From a virus: DNA of 64,000 bases. The number at the start of each line of letters is the position of its first letter. Positions within the stretch are counted from its first letter, which is position 1. This document shows, piece by piece, positions 23,673-31,237 of the stretch. The stretch spans positions 20,334-84,333 of the IMG/VR virus record IMGVR_UViG_3300027747_002969; one strand, given 5' to 3'. The notes below the pieces were generated by a model that saw nothing but the letters and a program-made list of their open reading frames with translations, ran no database searches and was not told where the DNA came from. A program made the position numbers and the translations under genes.

Positions 23673-23893
23673 GTACATCGGCATTGGAGGTATTTGTCAA
23701 AAAGTATCAAACTGCAAGATCCTACAACAGCAAGGAGATACGTCTCAGCATACAAGATGCTGAAGAACTGGCCACGTCAATTGCGTTGGTGTTGTCTAGT
23801 GTCAATTCACTCAGTGCCAAAGTCATTCAACTGCAGGATAAACTATTGGCAGACAAGAATGAGATTGATCTATCGGGTGGCAGTTTCACCTAG
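23669..23893 (+). CDS. Small conserved helical protein
   Basis: 74 residues, overlapping the preceding stop by 4 nt. Pattern LEVFVKKYQTARSYNSKEIRLSIQDAEELATSIALVLS: one amphipathic helix, a short strand, a second helix. I recall similar small unknown proteins in T4-like marine phages. Function unknown. Confidence 0.6.
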   Translation: MSTSALEVFVKKYQTARSYNSKEIRLSIQDAEELATSIALVLSSVNSLSAKVIQLQDKLLADKNEIDLSGGSFT

Positions 23894-23915
23894 GAATCAA
23901 CACAGGGGGCATGTC

Positions 23916-24530
23916 ATGACAGATTTGTACAAGTCTATCCGCGACCCGCTGCTGTCTATGGTGATAGACACAGTTGGCCATTTTGATCTATCACGAGGTC
24001 CTTGGATAGCAGGAGGCTGTCCTCGTAGACTATGGCAGGGTATGTCGTGGATCAATAATGATGTAGATTGTTTCTTCAGCAACCAGCAAGACCTTGCTGA
24101 GGCACAGACACGACTGCAGGCCGTTTATCAACAGCAATATGATGAATGGACCAACAAACTGGTTAGCTTGGAGATTTCCAGTTGGCAGACCAGAAATGCC
24201 TGGACCTATAAGATATACATAGCAGGAGAATTGATACAAATACAATTGGTCAAATCGTTGAACCCCAGTCTAGTAGATTTATGGAATAGTTTTGATTTCA
24301 CTGTGTGTAAATTTGCCACAGATGGCCATACAGTGGTGGCCGATGCTACAGCCGTGACAGATGTTGACAGCCGTAGGCTGCGAAAGAACTTTGGTTATGG
24401 AAAAATCAAATTTAATCGAGTAATCAAATACGGTTTTTATGGGTTTGATTCTGATGCTGATATTTTAGCCGAGTTGCTGCAGCAGTACCAACACCAAACA
24501 ATTGACAAGACTGATGATATCTATGTATAA
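23916..24530 (+). CDS. Nucleotidyltransferase-like protein
   Basis: 204 residues, ATG 23916. An earlier ATG at 23911 stops after two codons. The segment GPWIAGGCPRRLWQG followed after about 12 residues by NDVDCFF matches the GG-(x)n-R ... DxD core of the DNA-polymerase-beta-like nucleotidyltransferase superfamily, as in CCA-adding enzyme head domains. Only this core is visible; a tRNA-binding region is not. The rest (WTYKIYIAGELIQIQLVKSL, FDFTVCKFA) matches the third acidic strand expected in the fold. Confidence 0.5.
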   Translation: MTDLYKSIRDPLLSMVIDTVGHFDLSRGPWIAGGCPRRLWQGMSWINNDVDCFFSNQQDLAEAQTRLQAVYQQQYDEWTNKLVSLEISSWQTRNAWTYKIYIAGELIQIQLVKSLNPSLVDLWNSFDFTVCKFATDGHTVVADATAVTDVDSRRLRKNFGYGKIKFNRVIKYGFYGFDSDADILAELLQQYQHQTIDKTDDIYV

Positions 24531-24879
24531 ATTTCTAGAAGAAACACGAGTTTTTAGCCAACTGACCGGTGGTTGTTATTATGCAGATGTTGGCCGGGAG
24601 AAATACGTCTGCATAGGTGGTATTGTCCTGCCCTACCGTATAGGAGTCAACATGATGATCTGGGTCATGGCTAAGTCTACATCATACCATCATCTGTTAG
24701 ATGTTGCTGATATACAGCAGATTATCACAATGAATCCGGAGAGTTTTAGTAGGCCAAATTACGGAAACAAACCACAAGACCGTGCGTTCACGTGCTGGGA
24801 TATTTTCAATAAAATAGAGACCATTATGCGCAATTGGAGCATGGAAGAATTCGACAAGTTTGTGCCCTGCACTGAGTGA
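24523..24879 (+). CDS. Hypothetical protein
   Basis: 118 residues from ATG 24523 (ATG 24514 is in frame too), overlapping the previous gene by 8 nt. It contains GGCYYADVGREKYVCIGGIVLPYRIG, a beta-hairpin-rich stretch with cysteines, and a helical C-terminus ending MEEFDKFVPCTE. No known motif. Confidence 0.5.
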   Translation: MYKFLEETRVFSQLTGGCYYADVGREKYVCIGGIVLPYRIGVNMMIWVMAKSTSYHHLLDVADIQQIITMNPESFSRPNYGNKPQDRAFTCWDIFNKIETIMRNWSMEEFDKFVPCTE

Positions 24880-24893
24880 TAATTGGCTCATGC

Positions 24894-24901
24894 CATAAAT
24901 A
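24894..24901 (+). promoter_or_regulatory. Late promoter (CATAAATA)
   Basis: CATAAATA 17 nt before the chosen start at 24919. The final A is also the A of an in-frame ATG (24901), which would not be on the late transcript. Confidence 0.45.
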
Positions 24902-24918
24902 TGAGCGGAGAACAATGC

Positions 24919-25215
24919 ATGAGCCGACCAAAACCCGCAATACTCTTGGATTATACAGACAGCAGTACCTATAAGAGCGAACAGGTTCTGCAGGCGGTTG
25001 GTATTTATGCAGTATTTTACCATAATCAACCAATCAACCTACGCAGCCTTAACAAATTACTGGATTATCCTGGACCAAAATACCGCAAGGTAAGTTTTGC
25101 CAACCCAGGACATGCATTCAATCTAGCCGAAAAACTCAACAAACTTTTTAAAACAGACGGTTTCAAAGTGTACCTGTTAACAAATGGCGAGATTATCACT
25201 GAAAAAACCAAATGA
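24919..25215 (+). CDS. Small hypothetical protein, late gene
   Basis: 98 residues from ATG 24919, with GGAG 8 nt upstream. Upstream in-frame ATG codons lie within or before the late promoter. The sequence is alpha/beta with RKVSFANPGHAFNLAEKLNKLF. Function unknown. Confidence 0.55.
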   Translation: MSRPKPAILLDYTDSSTYKSEQVLQAVGIYAVFYHNQPINLRSLNKLLDYPGPKYRKVSFANPGHAFNLAEKLNKLFKTDGFKVYLLTNGEIITEKTK

Positions 25216-25612
25216 TCTCATAGAGTTGCCGCAAGGCTACCAAAATCAAAAAGATCTTGTGGCACTGTTGTTATCAAACCCTGTAGTGGTCAAAACATGG
25301 CAAGGGCAGTATGGCAGCACACTGCCTGATGACGCAGCAGGTTTTGTAAAGATATTTTTTATGAAAAACAGCTGGCAACTCTCTTTTGTTGGAGTCATGG
25401 CCTTTTCACAGATCTTTACCTACTGGAGTGTGCAGCATCCGGACAATGTGGCTCTAACTGGTCGTGTATTGGTCAATATGAGCAAGATCACCAATGGCCC
25501 GTGGTACAGTCAAGGTCGTCATATCTGTGTATGGAGCCAAAACACGCATTTCGAACTGCTGATGTTTGACGGCAGCATCAAAAGGTTTGTGGAATTTTAT
25601 ATGGTGAAATAA
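25184..25612 (+). CDS. Hypothetical protein
   Basis: 142 residues, overlapping the previous gene by 32 nt. It is beta-rich with many aromatics (IFFMKNSWQLSFVGVMAFSQIFTYW, HICVWSQNTHFELLMFDGS). No membrane segment long enough to be convincing and no motif recognised. Followed by a 120-nt promoter region. Confidence 0.55.
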   Translation: MARLSLKKPNDLIELPQGYQNQKDLVALLLSNPVVVKTWQGQYGSTLPDDAAGFVKIFFMKNSWQLSFVGVMAFSQIFTYWSVQHPDNVALTGRVLVNMSKITNGPWYSQGRHICVWSQNTHFELLMFDGSIKRFVEFYMVK

Positions 25613-25669
25613 CCATTGGCAACCGTCGAACCATGTGATTTTTCAACGGCATCTTGTGAAAAATTTCTG

Positions 25670-25698
25670 TTGACATGCATGTTGCCATATGCTATTTT
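25670..25698 (+). promoter_or_regulatory. Sigma70 promoter (TTGACA-17-TATTTT)
   Basis: TTGACA at 25670, 17-nt spacer and TATTTT at 25693, 36 nt before the MoxR-type ATPase. Confidence 0.6.
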
Positions 25699-25734
25699 CC
25701 TATTATAACTTAACCAAACAAAGGACTAAATGAT

Positions 25735-26937
25735 ATGGCTTCTGCAACACGTAATAAAATGCTGGAAATCAGCACCATTAACCCCAGTCGGTTGAAGTTG
25801 GCAATTCAACATAGTATTGCCCGAAAGCGTCCGCTATTTATCTGGGGTCAGCCTGGCATCGGCAAGAGTGAACTGGTAGCCGAAGTGGCACGCTCACAAA
25901 ACCGTCCGTTGATTGACATCCGTTTGCCTCTGATGGAACCCACTGACATTCGAGGTATTCCCTATCTCGCTGAAGTTAAAGTTTATGACAGCAGTGGCAA
26001 AATTGTGCGCGATGAGCACAACGTTCCTATCATGGACAAGGAATTCCGTTGGAGCACTCCCAGTGACTTGCCAACTGACGAAGCCAGCCGTGCACTGGTG
26101 TTTTTTGATGAGATGAGCGCAGCACCTCCCAGTGTGCAGGCAGCCACATATCAGATCATTCTCAATCGTCGCATCGGCAACTATGAACTGCCGCAAGATG
26201 TGGTGATCGTTGCCGCTGGCAACCGTGTAAAGGACAAGGGTGTAGCCTACAACATGCCCATGCCGTTGGCCAACCGTTTTACACATCTCACTTTGGAAGT
26301 TGATGCTGAAGATTGGCACGAATGGGCTACACTGAATCGTGTGCACAAGGATGTCGTCGGTTACATCAAATTTCAACCTGGTGATTTGAACAGTTTCAAT
26401 CCCAGTGTGGACGGATATGCTTTTGCTACACCGCGCAGTTGGTATTTTACCAGTGAACTGCTGCAGGAAACTGATGATACTGGGGCTATGGTGGACACAG
26501 CACTGCCTGCAGATGTGCTGGGCGACATGATCAAAGGCACTATCGGTGAAGGCATTGGTATCAAGTTCCTCAGTTATCGCAAACAGGCTGTAAACCTCCC
26601 GCATGCCAAAGACGTGCTGAGCGGCAAGGTCAAAAAGTTGAATACCAAACAGATTGACGTGATGTATGCGCTGACCACTGCATTGTGCTATGAACTGCGA
26701 GATGCCAGTGAGCGCGCTGAGAAAGCCAGTCGCAGTGGCGATCAAACAGCAACAGTGGAGTTTCACAAGCAAGTTGACACGTTCTTCCGGTTTATCATGG
26801 ACAATTTTGAAGATGAGTTGGCAGTAATGGCCAGCAAAACCATTCTTGGTACCTACAAGTTGCCCATCAAAGCACCATTGTTGAGCAATTGGACCGAATT
26901 TGTAAAGGCCTACGGCGATCTACTGCCCAACGCCTAA
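25735..26937 (+). CDS. MoxR-type AAA+ ATPase
   Basis: 400 residues. Walker A GQPGIGKS at about residue 38, Walker B ALVFFDEMS at about 120, sensor-1 type VIVAAGN at about 156, and a MoxR-like helix insert with LANRFTHL. MoxR ATPases act as chaperones or metal-insertion motors with VWA-domain partners; T4-like marine phages carry a relative usually annotated cobS. The next gene encodes a VWA/metallopeptidase-like protein, the expected partner. Own sigma70 promoter and a strong terminator frame it as a single-gene unit. Confidence 0.8.
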   Translation: MASATRNKMLEISTINPSRLKLAIQHSIARKRPLFIWGQPGIGKSELVAEVARSQNRPLIDIRLPLMEPTDIRGIPYLAEVKVYDSSGKIVRDEHNVPIMDKEFRWSTPSDLPTDEASRALVFFDEMSAAPPSVQAATYQIILNRRIGNYELPQDVVIVAAGNRVKDKGVAYNMPMPLANRFTHLTLEVDAEDWHEWATLNRVHKDVVGYIKFQPGDLNSFNPSVDGYAFATPRSWYFTSELLQETDDTGAMVDTALPADVLGDMIKGTIGEGIGIKFLSYRKQAVNLPHAKDVLSGKVKKLNTKQIDVMYALTTALCYELRDASERAEKASRSGDQTATVEFHKQVDTFFRFIMDNFEDELAVMASKTILGTYKLPIKAPLLSNWTEFVKAYGDLLPNA

Positions 26938-26957
26938 GTGCAGCAGAGGCCAACTTC

Positions 26958-26987
26958 AGCAGCGGGATTCAACTCCCGCTGCTTTTC
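26958..26987 (+). terminator. Rho-independent terminator after MoxR-type gene
   Basis: 9-bp stem AGCAGCGGG / CCCGCTGCT with an 8-nt loop followed by TTTTC, 21 nt after the stop codon. Confidence 0.85.
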
Positions 26988-27043
26988 TATCGGTGTCAAC
27001 TGTGTAATGTGGGATAATGGTCTTTGACTAGACATCTAAAACG

Positions 27044-27071
27044 TTGACTGTTGAGTTTTTCATGCTACAAT
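27044..27071 (+). promoter_or_regulatory. Sigma70 promoter (TTGACT-16-TACAAT)
   Basis: TTGACT at 27044 and TACAAT at 27066 with a 16-nt spacer, 28 nt before the VWA-like gene. Confidence 0.6.
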
Positions 27072-27098
27072 CCAGTTATAAACTTTTTTGAGGAAATC

Positions 27099-28394
27099 AT
27101 GGCACAAGTCCCGTTAGCAACCAAACGCAGTCCTGTTGAGACCAAACTGAAACAGGCCAAACTCAAACTGCTGTTTAATCAGCCTTTTTTTGGCACGTTG
27201 ATCATGCACCTGCCATTGGTTGATGTTACCGATGCAGGATGGTGTCCCACTGCCGCAGTAGATGGACGTTATATCTACTACAATCGAGATTTTTTTGAAA
27301 AATTGAATGTGGATGAGATTCAATTTGTGTTGTGTCATGAACTGTTGCATGTGGCGTTTGATCATCTAGGGCGTCGAAGCCACAGAGACGCCAAGTGGTG
27401 GAACATGGCCAATGACTATGTGATCAATGCTGCATTGATTCGTGATAGAATTGGCAAAATGCCCACCGAACGTGTCAAGGTAGAAGACATTGACGACAGC
27501 GGTAAGAAAACCACTTCGCAGCGTATTGGATTGTATGATGAAAAATATCTTGGTTGGACATCAGAAGCAGTTTATGACGATCTAGAAAAGCGCAAGGTGA
27601 AAAAAGAGTTGACCTTGGATGTGCATCTCGAGTTGGGCAAAGATGGCAAAGGTGGCAAAGATCAAGGTCAGGGCACTGATGATAAATTTAAGATACCGGG
27701 GCTAACAGAAGAAGAAATGAAAGCAGTGCGTGAAGAAATCAAAAGCAAGATTCTTCAAGCGGCTAATGCAGCAGCTGGCAGGATGCCCGTTGGGCTACAA
27801 CGTCTGATCGACGAATTGGTAGAAAGCCGCGTGAATTGGCGAGACCTCCTGCAGCAGAGCATTCAAAGTTGTTTGGTAGACGATTTTACTTTTGCCAAAC
27901 CCAATCGACGTCACATGTATGGTGGCATTTTCATGCCCACGCTCAAAAAAGACGAGACGATCGATATCCAGATTGCCATCGACATGAGCGGTTCGATCTC
28001 AAATGACATGGCCAATGATTTTCTCAGCGAAGTCTATGGCATCATGCAACTCTATAATGAATTCAACATTGGTGTGCTTTGCTTTGACACCAAAGTCTAC
28101 AACTATAGAACCTTTACCAAAGATACCGAAGACGAACTGTTGAAATATGAATGCAAGGGCGGTGGCGGGACCAACTTTGAAGCATTCTGGAACCACTGGA
28201 AAGATCATCATATTGAACCAAAACTAGCGGTGGTTTTCACCGATGGCTATCCATCAGGCACATGGGGTCCCAGCAATTTTTGCGATACTTTATGGGTGAT
28301 CACAGAAGGCTTCAAGACTCGTGTAAAACCGCCGTTTGGCAGATGGGCGTATTATGAACACGGCAAGGGTGTTGAAGAACAGGGACAGGCATAG
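27099..28394 (+). CDS. VWA-like metallopeptidase-domain protein (DUF2201-type), MoxR partner
   Basis: 431 residues from ATG 27099 (GAGGAA upstream). It has an N-terminal zinc-metallopeptidase-type helix CHELLHVAFDH at about residue 83, a charged linker, and a C-terminal VWA-like domain with a MIDAS-type DMSGSIS at about 294, GGGTNFEAFW at about 359 and FTDGYPSG at about 381. This two-domain layout matches bacterial proteins encoded beside MoxR ATPases. Both likely zinc-binding histidines and the MIDAS residues are intact. The pair may remodel or metallate a target protein; the target is unknown. Confidence 0.8.
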   Translation: MAQVPLATKRSPVETKLKQAKLKLLFNQPFFGTLIMHLPLVDVTDAGWCPTAAVDGRYIYYNRDFFEKLNVDEIQFVLCHELLHVAFDHLGRRSHRDAKWWNMANDYVINAALIRDRIGKMPTERVKVEDIDDSGKKTTSQRIGLYDEKYLGWTSEAVYDDLEKRKVKKELTLDVHLELGKDGKGGKDQGQGTDDKFKIPGLTEEEMKAVREEIKSKILQAANAAAGRMPVGLQRLIDELVESRVNWRDLLQQSIQSCLVDDFTFAKPNRRHMYGGIFMPTLKKDETIDIQIAIDMSGSISNDMANDFLSEVYGIMQLYNEFNIGVLCFDTKVYNYRTFTKDTEDELLKYECKGGGGTNFEAFWNHWKDHHIEPKLAVVFTDGYPSGTWGPSNFCDTLWVITEGFKTRVKPPFGRWAYYEHGKGVEEQGQA

Positions 28395-28419
28395 CTAGCC
28401 GTCACAGGCTGCACAGAAG

Positions 28420-28448
28420 TTGACATGCACATAAACGACTCTTAATAA
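28420..28448 (+). promoter_or_regulatory. Sigma70 promoter (TTGACA-17-TAATAA), start codon at predicted +1
   Basis: TTGACA at 28420, 17-nt spacer, TAATAA at 28443-28448. Predicted transcription start is about 28455, next to the ATG at 28456. Confidence 0.5.
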
Positions 28449-28455
28449 TGTGTGC

Positions 28456-28731
28456 ATGTCAACACCTGGTGATTTCAACTCGCAATTGGCCGACCTTGCT
28501 GTGCTATTGGCTGGCAAGGTAGCTGAACGACTGGCTTTTTGGTCCAAAGACATGGAGCCCACTGAACGTCGACGCATCTTAGACATGATAGAGGGTCAAC
28601 TGCCTGATATCATTAGCAACAGCATTGCCAAAGCACCCAGCCTACACAGTGCCAGCGGCGTTGACTATTTTCAACAACATCTTGAAGATTATGCAGATGC
28701 ATATGCAAAAAAATTCATTGGTCGGGTGTAG
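28456..28731 (+). CDS. Small hypothetical helical protein
   Basis: 91 residues from ATG 28456 (GTG 28450 in frame). Helical, charged: LADLAVLLAGKVAERLAFW, PTERRRILDMIEGQLPDIIS. No family recognised. Its promoter would give a leaderless or nearly leaderless transcript. Confidence 0.55.
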   Translation: MSTPGDFNSQLADLAVLLAGKVAERLAFWSKDMEPTERRRILDMIEGQLPDIISNSIAKAPSLHSASGVDYFQQHLEDYADAYAKKFIGRV

Positions 28732-28737
28732 AGTCAA

Positions 28738-28977
28738 TTGAACGATGATGCTGCGCTGAGAATTGTGAAACTGTCCTTTCCGAGAAGCCGACTGTTTACC
28801 ACACCAAAGACCAATGTCGATACATGGATTACCATGCTGGAACAACTGTTATCATGCAACTATGATAACTATACAGTGACAGTCAAAAAAGACCATTTCA
28901 AAAGCAGCACTGATGTTGAGATTGAATTTGCCAGTCAAGACGATGCTGTATGGTTTAGGTTGTCACAGAGAGATTAG
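28738..28977 (+). CDS. Small hypothetical protein, non-ATG start
   Basis: 79 residues from TTG 28738; there is no in-frame ATG. The sequence is coherent (ALRIVKLSFPRSRLF, VDTWITMLEQLL, VEIEFASQDDAVWFRLSQ), so the frame appears genuine. The true start may be TTG 28738 or the GTG a few codons inside. Function unknown. Confidence 0.45.
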   Translation: MNDDAALRIVKLSFPRSRLFTTPKTNVDTWITMLEQLLSCNYDNYTVTVKKDHFKSSTDVEIEFASQDDAVWFRLSQRD

Positions 28978-28987
28978 GAGACCTGTA

Positions 28988-29107
28988 ATGCCAAAAGAAT
29001 GGTGGGAAGACGATCATGCTGAAGAGCATGACAGTGATCAGTCAACTGCTCAATCGAGCAGCCATGACCATGCTGATGATGTCTATGATCAACACGGTGA
29101 CGATTAA
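28988..29107 (+). CDS. Tiny acidic, His-rich protein
   Basis: 39 residues from ATG 28988 with GGAG upstream. Strongly acidic with Asp/His runs (WWEDDHAEEHDSDQ, HDHADDVYDQHGDD). It might bind metal or act as a DNA mimic, but nothing beyond composition supports that. Followed by a 17-bp perfect inverted repeat. Confidence 0.45.
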   Translation: MPKEWWEDDHAEEHDSDQSTAQSSSHDHADDVYDQHGDD

Positions 29108-29120
29108 CTGAGGATTAATC

Positions 29121-29165
29121 ATGTGCCAGTTGCATAGGTCCAAATAAACTATGCAACTGGCACAT
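29121..29165. repeat. 17-bp perfect inverted repeat
   Basis: Arms 29121-29137 (ATGTGCCAGTTGCATAG) and 29149-29165 are perfect reverse complements, separated by 11 nt. It lies 14 nt after a stop codon. No T run follows, so it is not a classical terminator. Confidence 0.75.
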
Positions 29166-29208
29166 ACCACTACCAGTTTATCTGTTGTTGTGATCATCCA
29201 TAATTTTC

Positions 29209-29216
29209 TGTAAATA
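29209..29216 (+). promoter_or_regulatory. Possible late promoter (TGTAAATA)
   Basis: TGTAAATA 31 nt before the ATG at 29248. Two mismatch-tolerant positions make this weaker than the others. Confidence 0.3.
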
Positions 29217-29247
29217 TTGTGCAACGCAATAATTCACAGGAGTTGTT

Positions 29248-29421
29248 ATGATAGAAATGCTGGCCAATATGATGGCATCGATAAACAAAGTGCTATGGTC
29301 CTTGCGTTGGGCAACCTCGCAGGATGATGTCATATCCTTTTTTGAAACTGAATACAAAAAGGATGCACAGTGCGCTTATGAACACTGGCTATCCACACAG
29401 AGAGTGGATTTTAAATCTTGA
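29248..29421 (+). CDS. Small hypothetical protein
   Basis: 57 residues from ATG 29248 with AGGAG about 7 nt upstream. Helical and Met/Trp-rich (MIEMLANMMASINKVLW). No family recognised. Confidence 0.5.
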   Translation: MIEMLANMMASINKVLWSLRWATSQDDVISFFETEYKKDAQCAYEHWLSTQRVDFKS

Positions 29422-29442
29422 TCTAGTGGCCATGGTGATAGA

Positions 29443-29470
29443 TTGACGCCGGATTTGGTCCACCTTATTA
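29443..29470 (+). promoter_or_regulatory. Sigma70 promoter (TTGACG-16-TTATTA)
   Basis: TTGACG at 29443, 16-nt spacer, TTATTA at 29465, before the MazG-like gene. Confidence 0.4.
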
Positions 29471-29495
29471 TTTGATATGAATATAAGGATTGAAC

Positions 29496-29942
29496 ATGAC
29501 CGTAGACCTCAACAGATACACAGAATTTGTCGCTGAGATTACCAGTACCGAAAGTCAGGACCTTACTGCGTTTATGAACCGTTTGGATCGTGTAGATGGC
29601 AATTTTGAAGCCTATGGTACTGCGGGGGAGATGCAGCACGGACCGGATGTCAACGTACCACTGTTGTTGACTGCTGCACTGGGCATGGCAGCGGAAACTG
29701 GCGAATTCTGTGAGATTCCCAAGAAAGTCTTTTTCCAAGGCAAGAATCTAGATGATGCGGCATTATTCCACATGAAGAGAGAACTTGGTGATGTTGCATT
29801 CTATTGGATCAATGCGTGTCGTGCCATTGGGGTCAACCCCAACGATGTAATTGAAGAGAACATTCGAAAATTGGAAGCTCGCTATCCAGGCGGTAAATTT
29901 ACAGTCGAGCGTTCTGAAAATAGAGTTGAGGGAGATATATAA
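29496..29942 (+). CDS. MazG-like nucleotide pyrophosphohydrolase
   Basis: 148 residues from ATG 29496 (AAGGA upstream). The all-alpha NTP pyrophosphohydrolase pattern is visible: LTAALGMAAETGEFCEIPKK (the ExxE pair at about 70-74) and HMKRELGDVAFYWINACRAIG (the ExxD pair at about 92-95), followed by IEENIRKLEARYPGGKF. Such phage enzymes hydrolyse non-canonical or excess (d)NTPs. It overlaps the next small gene (TAATG). Confidence 0.8.
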   Translation: MTVDLNRYTEFVAEITSTESQDLTAFMNRLDRVDGNFEAYGTAGEMQHGPDVNVPLLLTAALGMAAETGEFCEIPKKVFFQGKNLDDAALFHMKRELGDVAFYWINACRAIGVNPNDVIEENIRKLEARYPGGKFTVERSENRVEGDI

Positions 29943-30112
29943 TGACTATTGAACTTTATAAGGAAAATAGAAAAATTATCACTGAAAAACACGGAGAGGG
30001 TGAAGTTGATCTCACCGTTGGCAAGTGCGCAACTGCTATTAATCTTGGTCATCAGGTGTCTAAAAAAAGCATAGATCTGTCAACATCGGTGAAGCCACAG
30101 ATCAAAGGTTAA
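29942..30112 (+). CDS. Small hypothetical protein coupled to MazG-like gene
   Basis: 56 residues starting at ATG 29942 on the last base of the MazG-like stop. Basic and helical, with a C-terminal HQVSKKSIDLSTSVKPQIKG. Coupling suggests co-expression; function unknown. Confidence 0.5.
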   Translation: MTIELYKENRKIITEKHGEGEVDLTVGKCATAINLGHQVSKKSIDLSTSVKPQIKG

Positions 30113-30132
30113 ACCTGGTGATCTCAAAGCAG

Positions 30133-30160
30133 TTGACAATCTCCTGCTGTGTGTTATAAT
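30133..30160 (+). promoter_or_regulatory. Sigma70 promoter (TTGACA-16-TATAAT)
   Basis: Perfect TTGACA at 30133 and TATAAT at 30155 with a 16-nt spacer; a leader with TAGGAG precedes ATG 30190. Confidence 0.8.
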
Positions 30161-30189
30161 GACATACATGATGTCTAGGAGCGACTGCA

Positions 30190-31236
30190 ATGGATAACAC
30201 CATAGCCAATCTTGATCACTCTGTGCCGGGATTTGACGGGCTTTACATGCAGGTTCTCAACTTCCTTCATTATGAAGTAGATACTGCTGCTCTCAAACGT
30301 GAATTAGTTGCCTATGCAGATGTAGTTGGGATGACAGATATTGCAGAACAGATTCCTGCAGCACAGATCTCAGCAGAAGGAAAAATAGCCTATTGCATGA
30401 ATCGAGGTGCTAGACTGCGGCCCAGCAGCATTGACAAGGTGCGGAGGACTCTAGAAGATTGGAAAGTTCGCAGTCTTGGTGAAGTGGATTTTGATTGGGA
30501 CGCAATTGCCACTTCATCTCAGGGCAAGAAAGTTCAACACTATGTTGACTGCTACAGTCAAATTGACAATGCCAAAGCCAAAGTTCTCTCTGGAAAAATC
30601 AGCACACGAGAGTTGGCCGCACTGGTACGAAAGATAGTGGCTGCTAGAGACGGCGGCAAACCCTGGGTTACCAAACAACTGCTGGAGCACTACAGGACTG
30701 CACTGCAGGAAGCCAAGCAGGATGCTGCAGTTGCTCATTGGGTAAAACCTCTGTCAACCATAGCCGATACTCTTGGTCTGTTGGTCAACAATCGCGCTGG
30801 TATCAAAACCAGTGCTAAAAATGCCCGTGTACGCAAGTTGACCAATACTCTAGAACAAAGCGATCGCAACGGGGAAAAAGCCGCTGCCAAGGTTACCTAC
30901 AAGGATCAAGACACTGCGCTGGGCATCAACAGTGTGGATCCTACCAATCTCGTTGGCGCAGCAGCAGCAGTGATCTACAACACCAAAACGCGACATTGTG
31001 AGGTATATTTTGCAGAACCTGGCAAACGACTCAGTGTTCAAGGTTCTCGCATAACCAATTACGACAATGCCAAGAGCCTTGGTAAAATTCTGCGCAATCC
31101 AGATACTGATTTGCCCCACTGGAATCGCGCTGCTAACATTCGTAGGTTGGAAGTATTGTTGGCCAATACCAACGGCAAAAATTGGGCACTGCTGGGCAAG
31201 TTCAACCGCAACACTATGGTACTTAAAGTCCTATGA
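30190..31236 (+). CDS. Conserved hypothetical phage protein
   Basis: 348 residues. The N-terminal 220 residues are helical and charged. The C-terminal 130 are alpha/beta, with GAAAAVIYNTKTRHCEVYF and KNWALLGKFNRNTMVLKV. No catalytic motif found. I recall only unknown-function relatives in T4-like phages. It has the second-best sigma70 promoter of the window, so early expression is likely. It converges with the leftward Ntn hydrolase gene, leaving 1 nt between stops. Confidence 0.6.
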   Translation: MDNTIANLDHSVPGFDGLYMQVLNFLHYEVDTAALKRELVAYADVVGMTDIAEQIPAAQISAEGKIAYCMNRGARLRPSSIDKVRRTLEDWKVRSLGEVDFDWDAIATSSQGKKVQHYVDCYSQIDNAKAKVLSGKISTRELAALVRKIVAARDGGKPWVTKQLLEHYRTALQEAKQDAAVAHWVKPLSTIADTLGLLVNNRAGIKTSAKNARVRKLTNTLEQSDRNGEKAAAKVTYKDQDTALGINSVDPTNLVGAAAAVIYNTKTRHCEVYFAEPGKRLSVQGSRITNYDNAKSLGKILRNPDTDLPHWNRAANIRRLEVLLANTNGKNWALLGKFNRNTMVLKVL

Positions 31237-31237
31237 C

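Noticed and set aside
26958-26987. tRNA T-arm-like sequence (stem with TTCAA loop)
   Set aside because: No acceptor, D or anticodon stems surround it, and the 9-bp stem followed by TTTT is a terminator.
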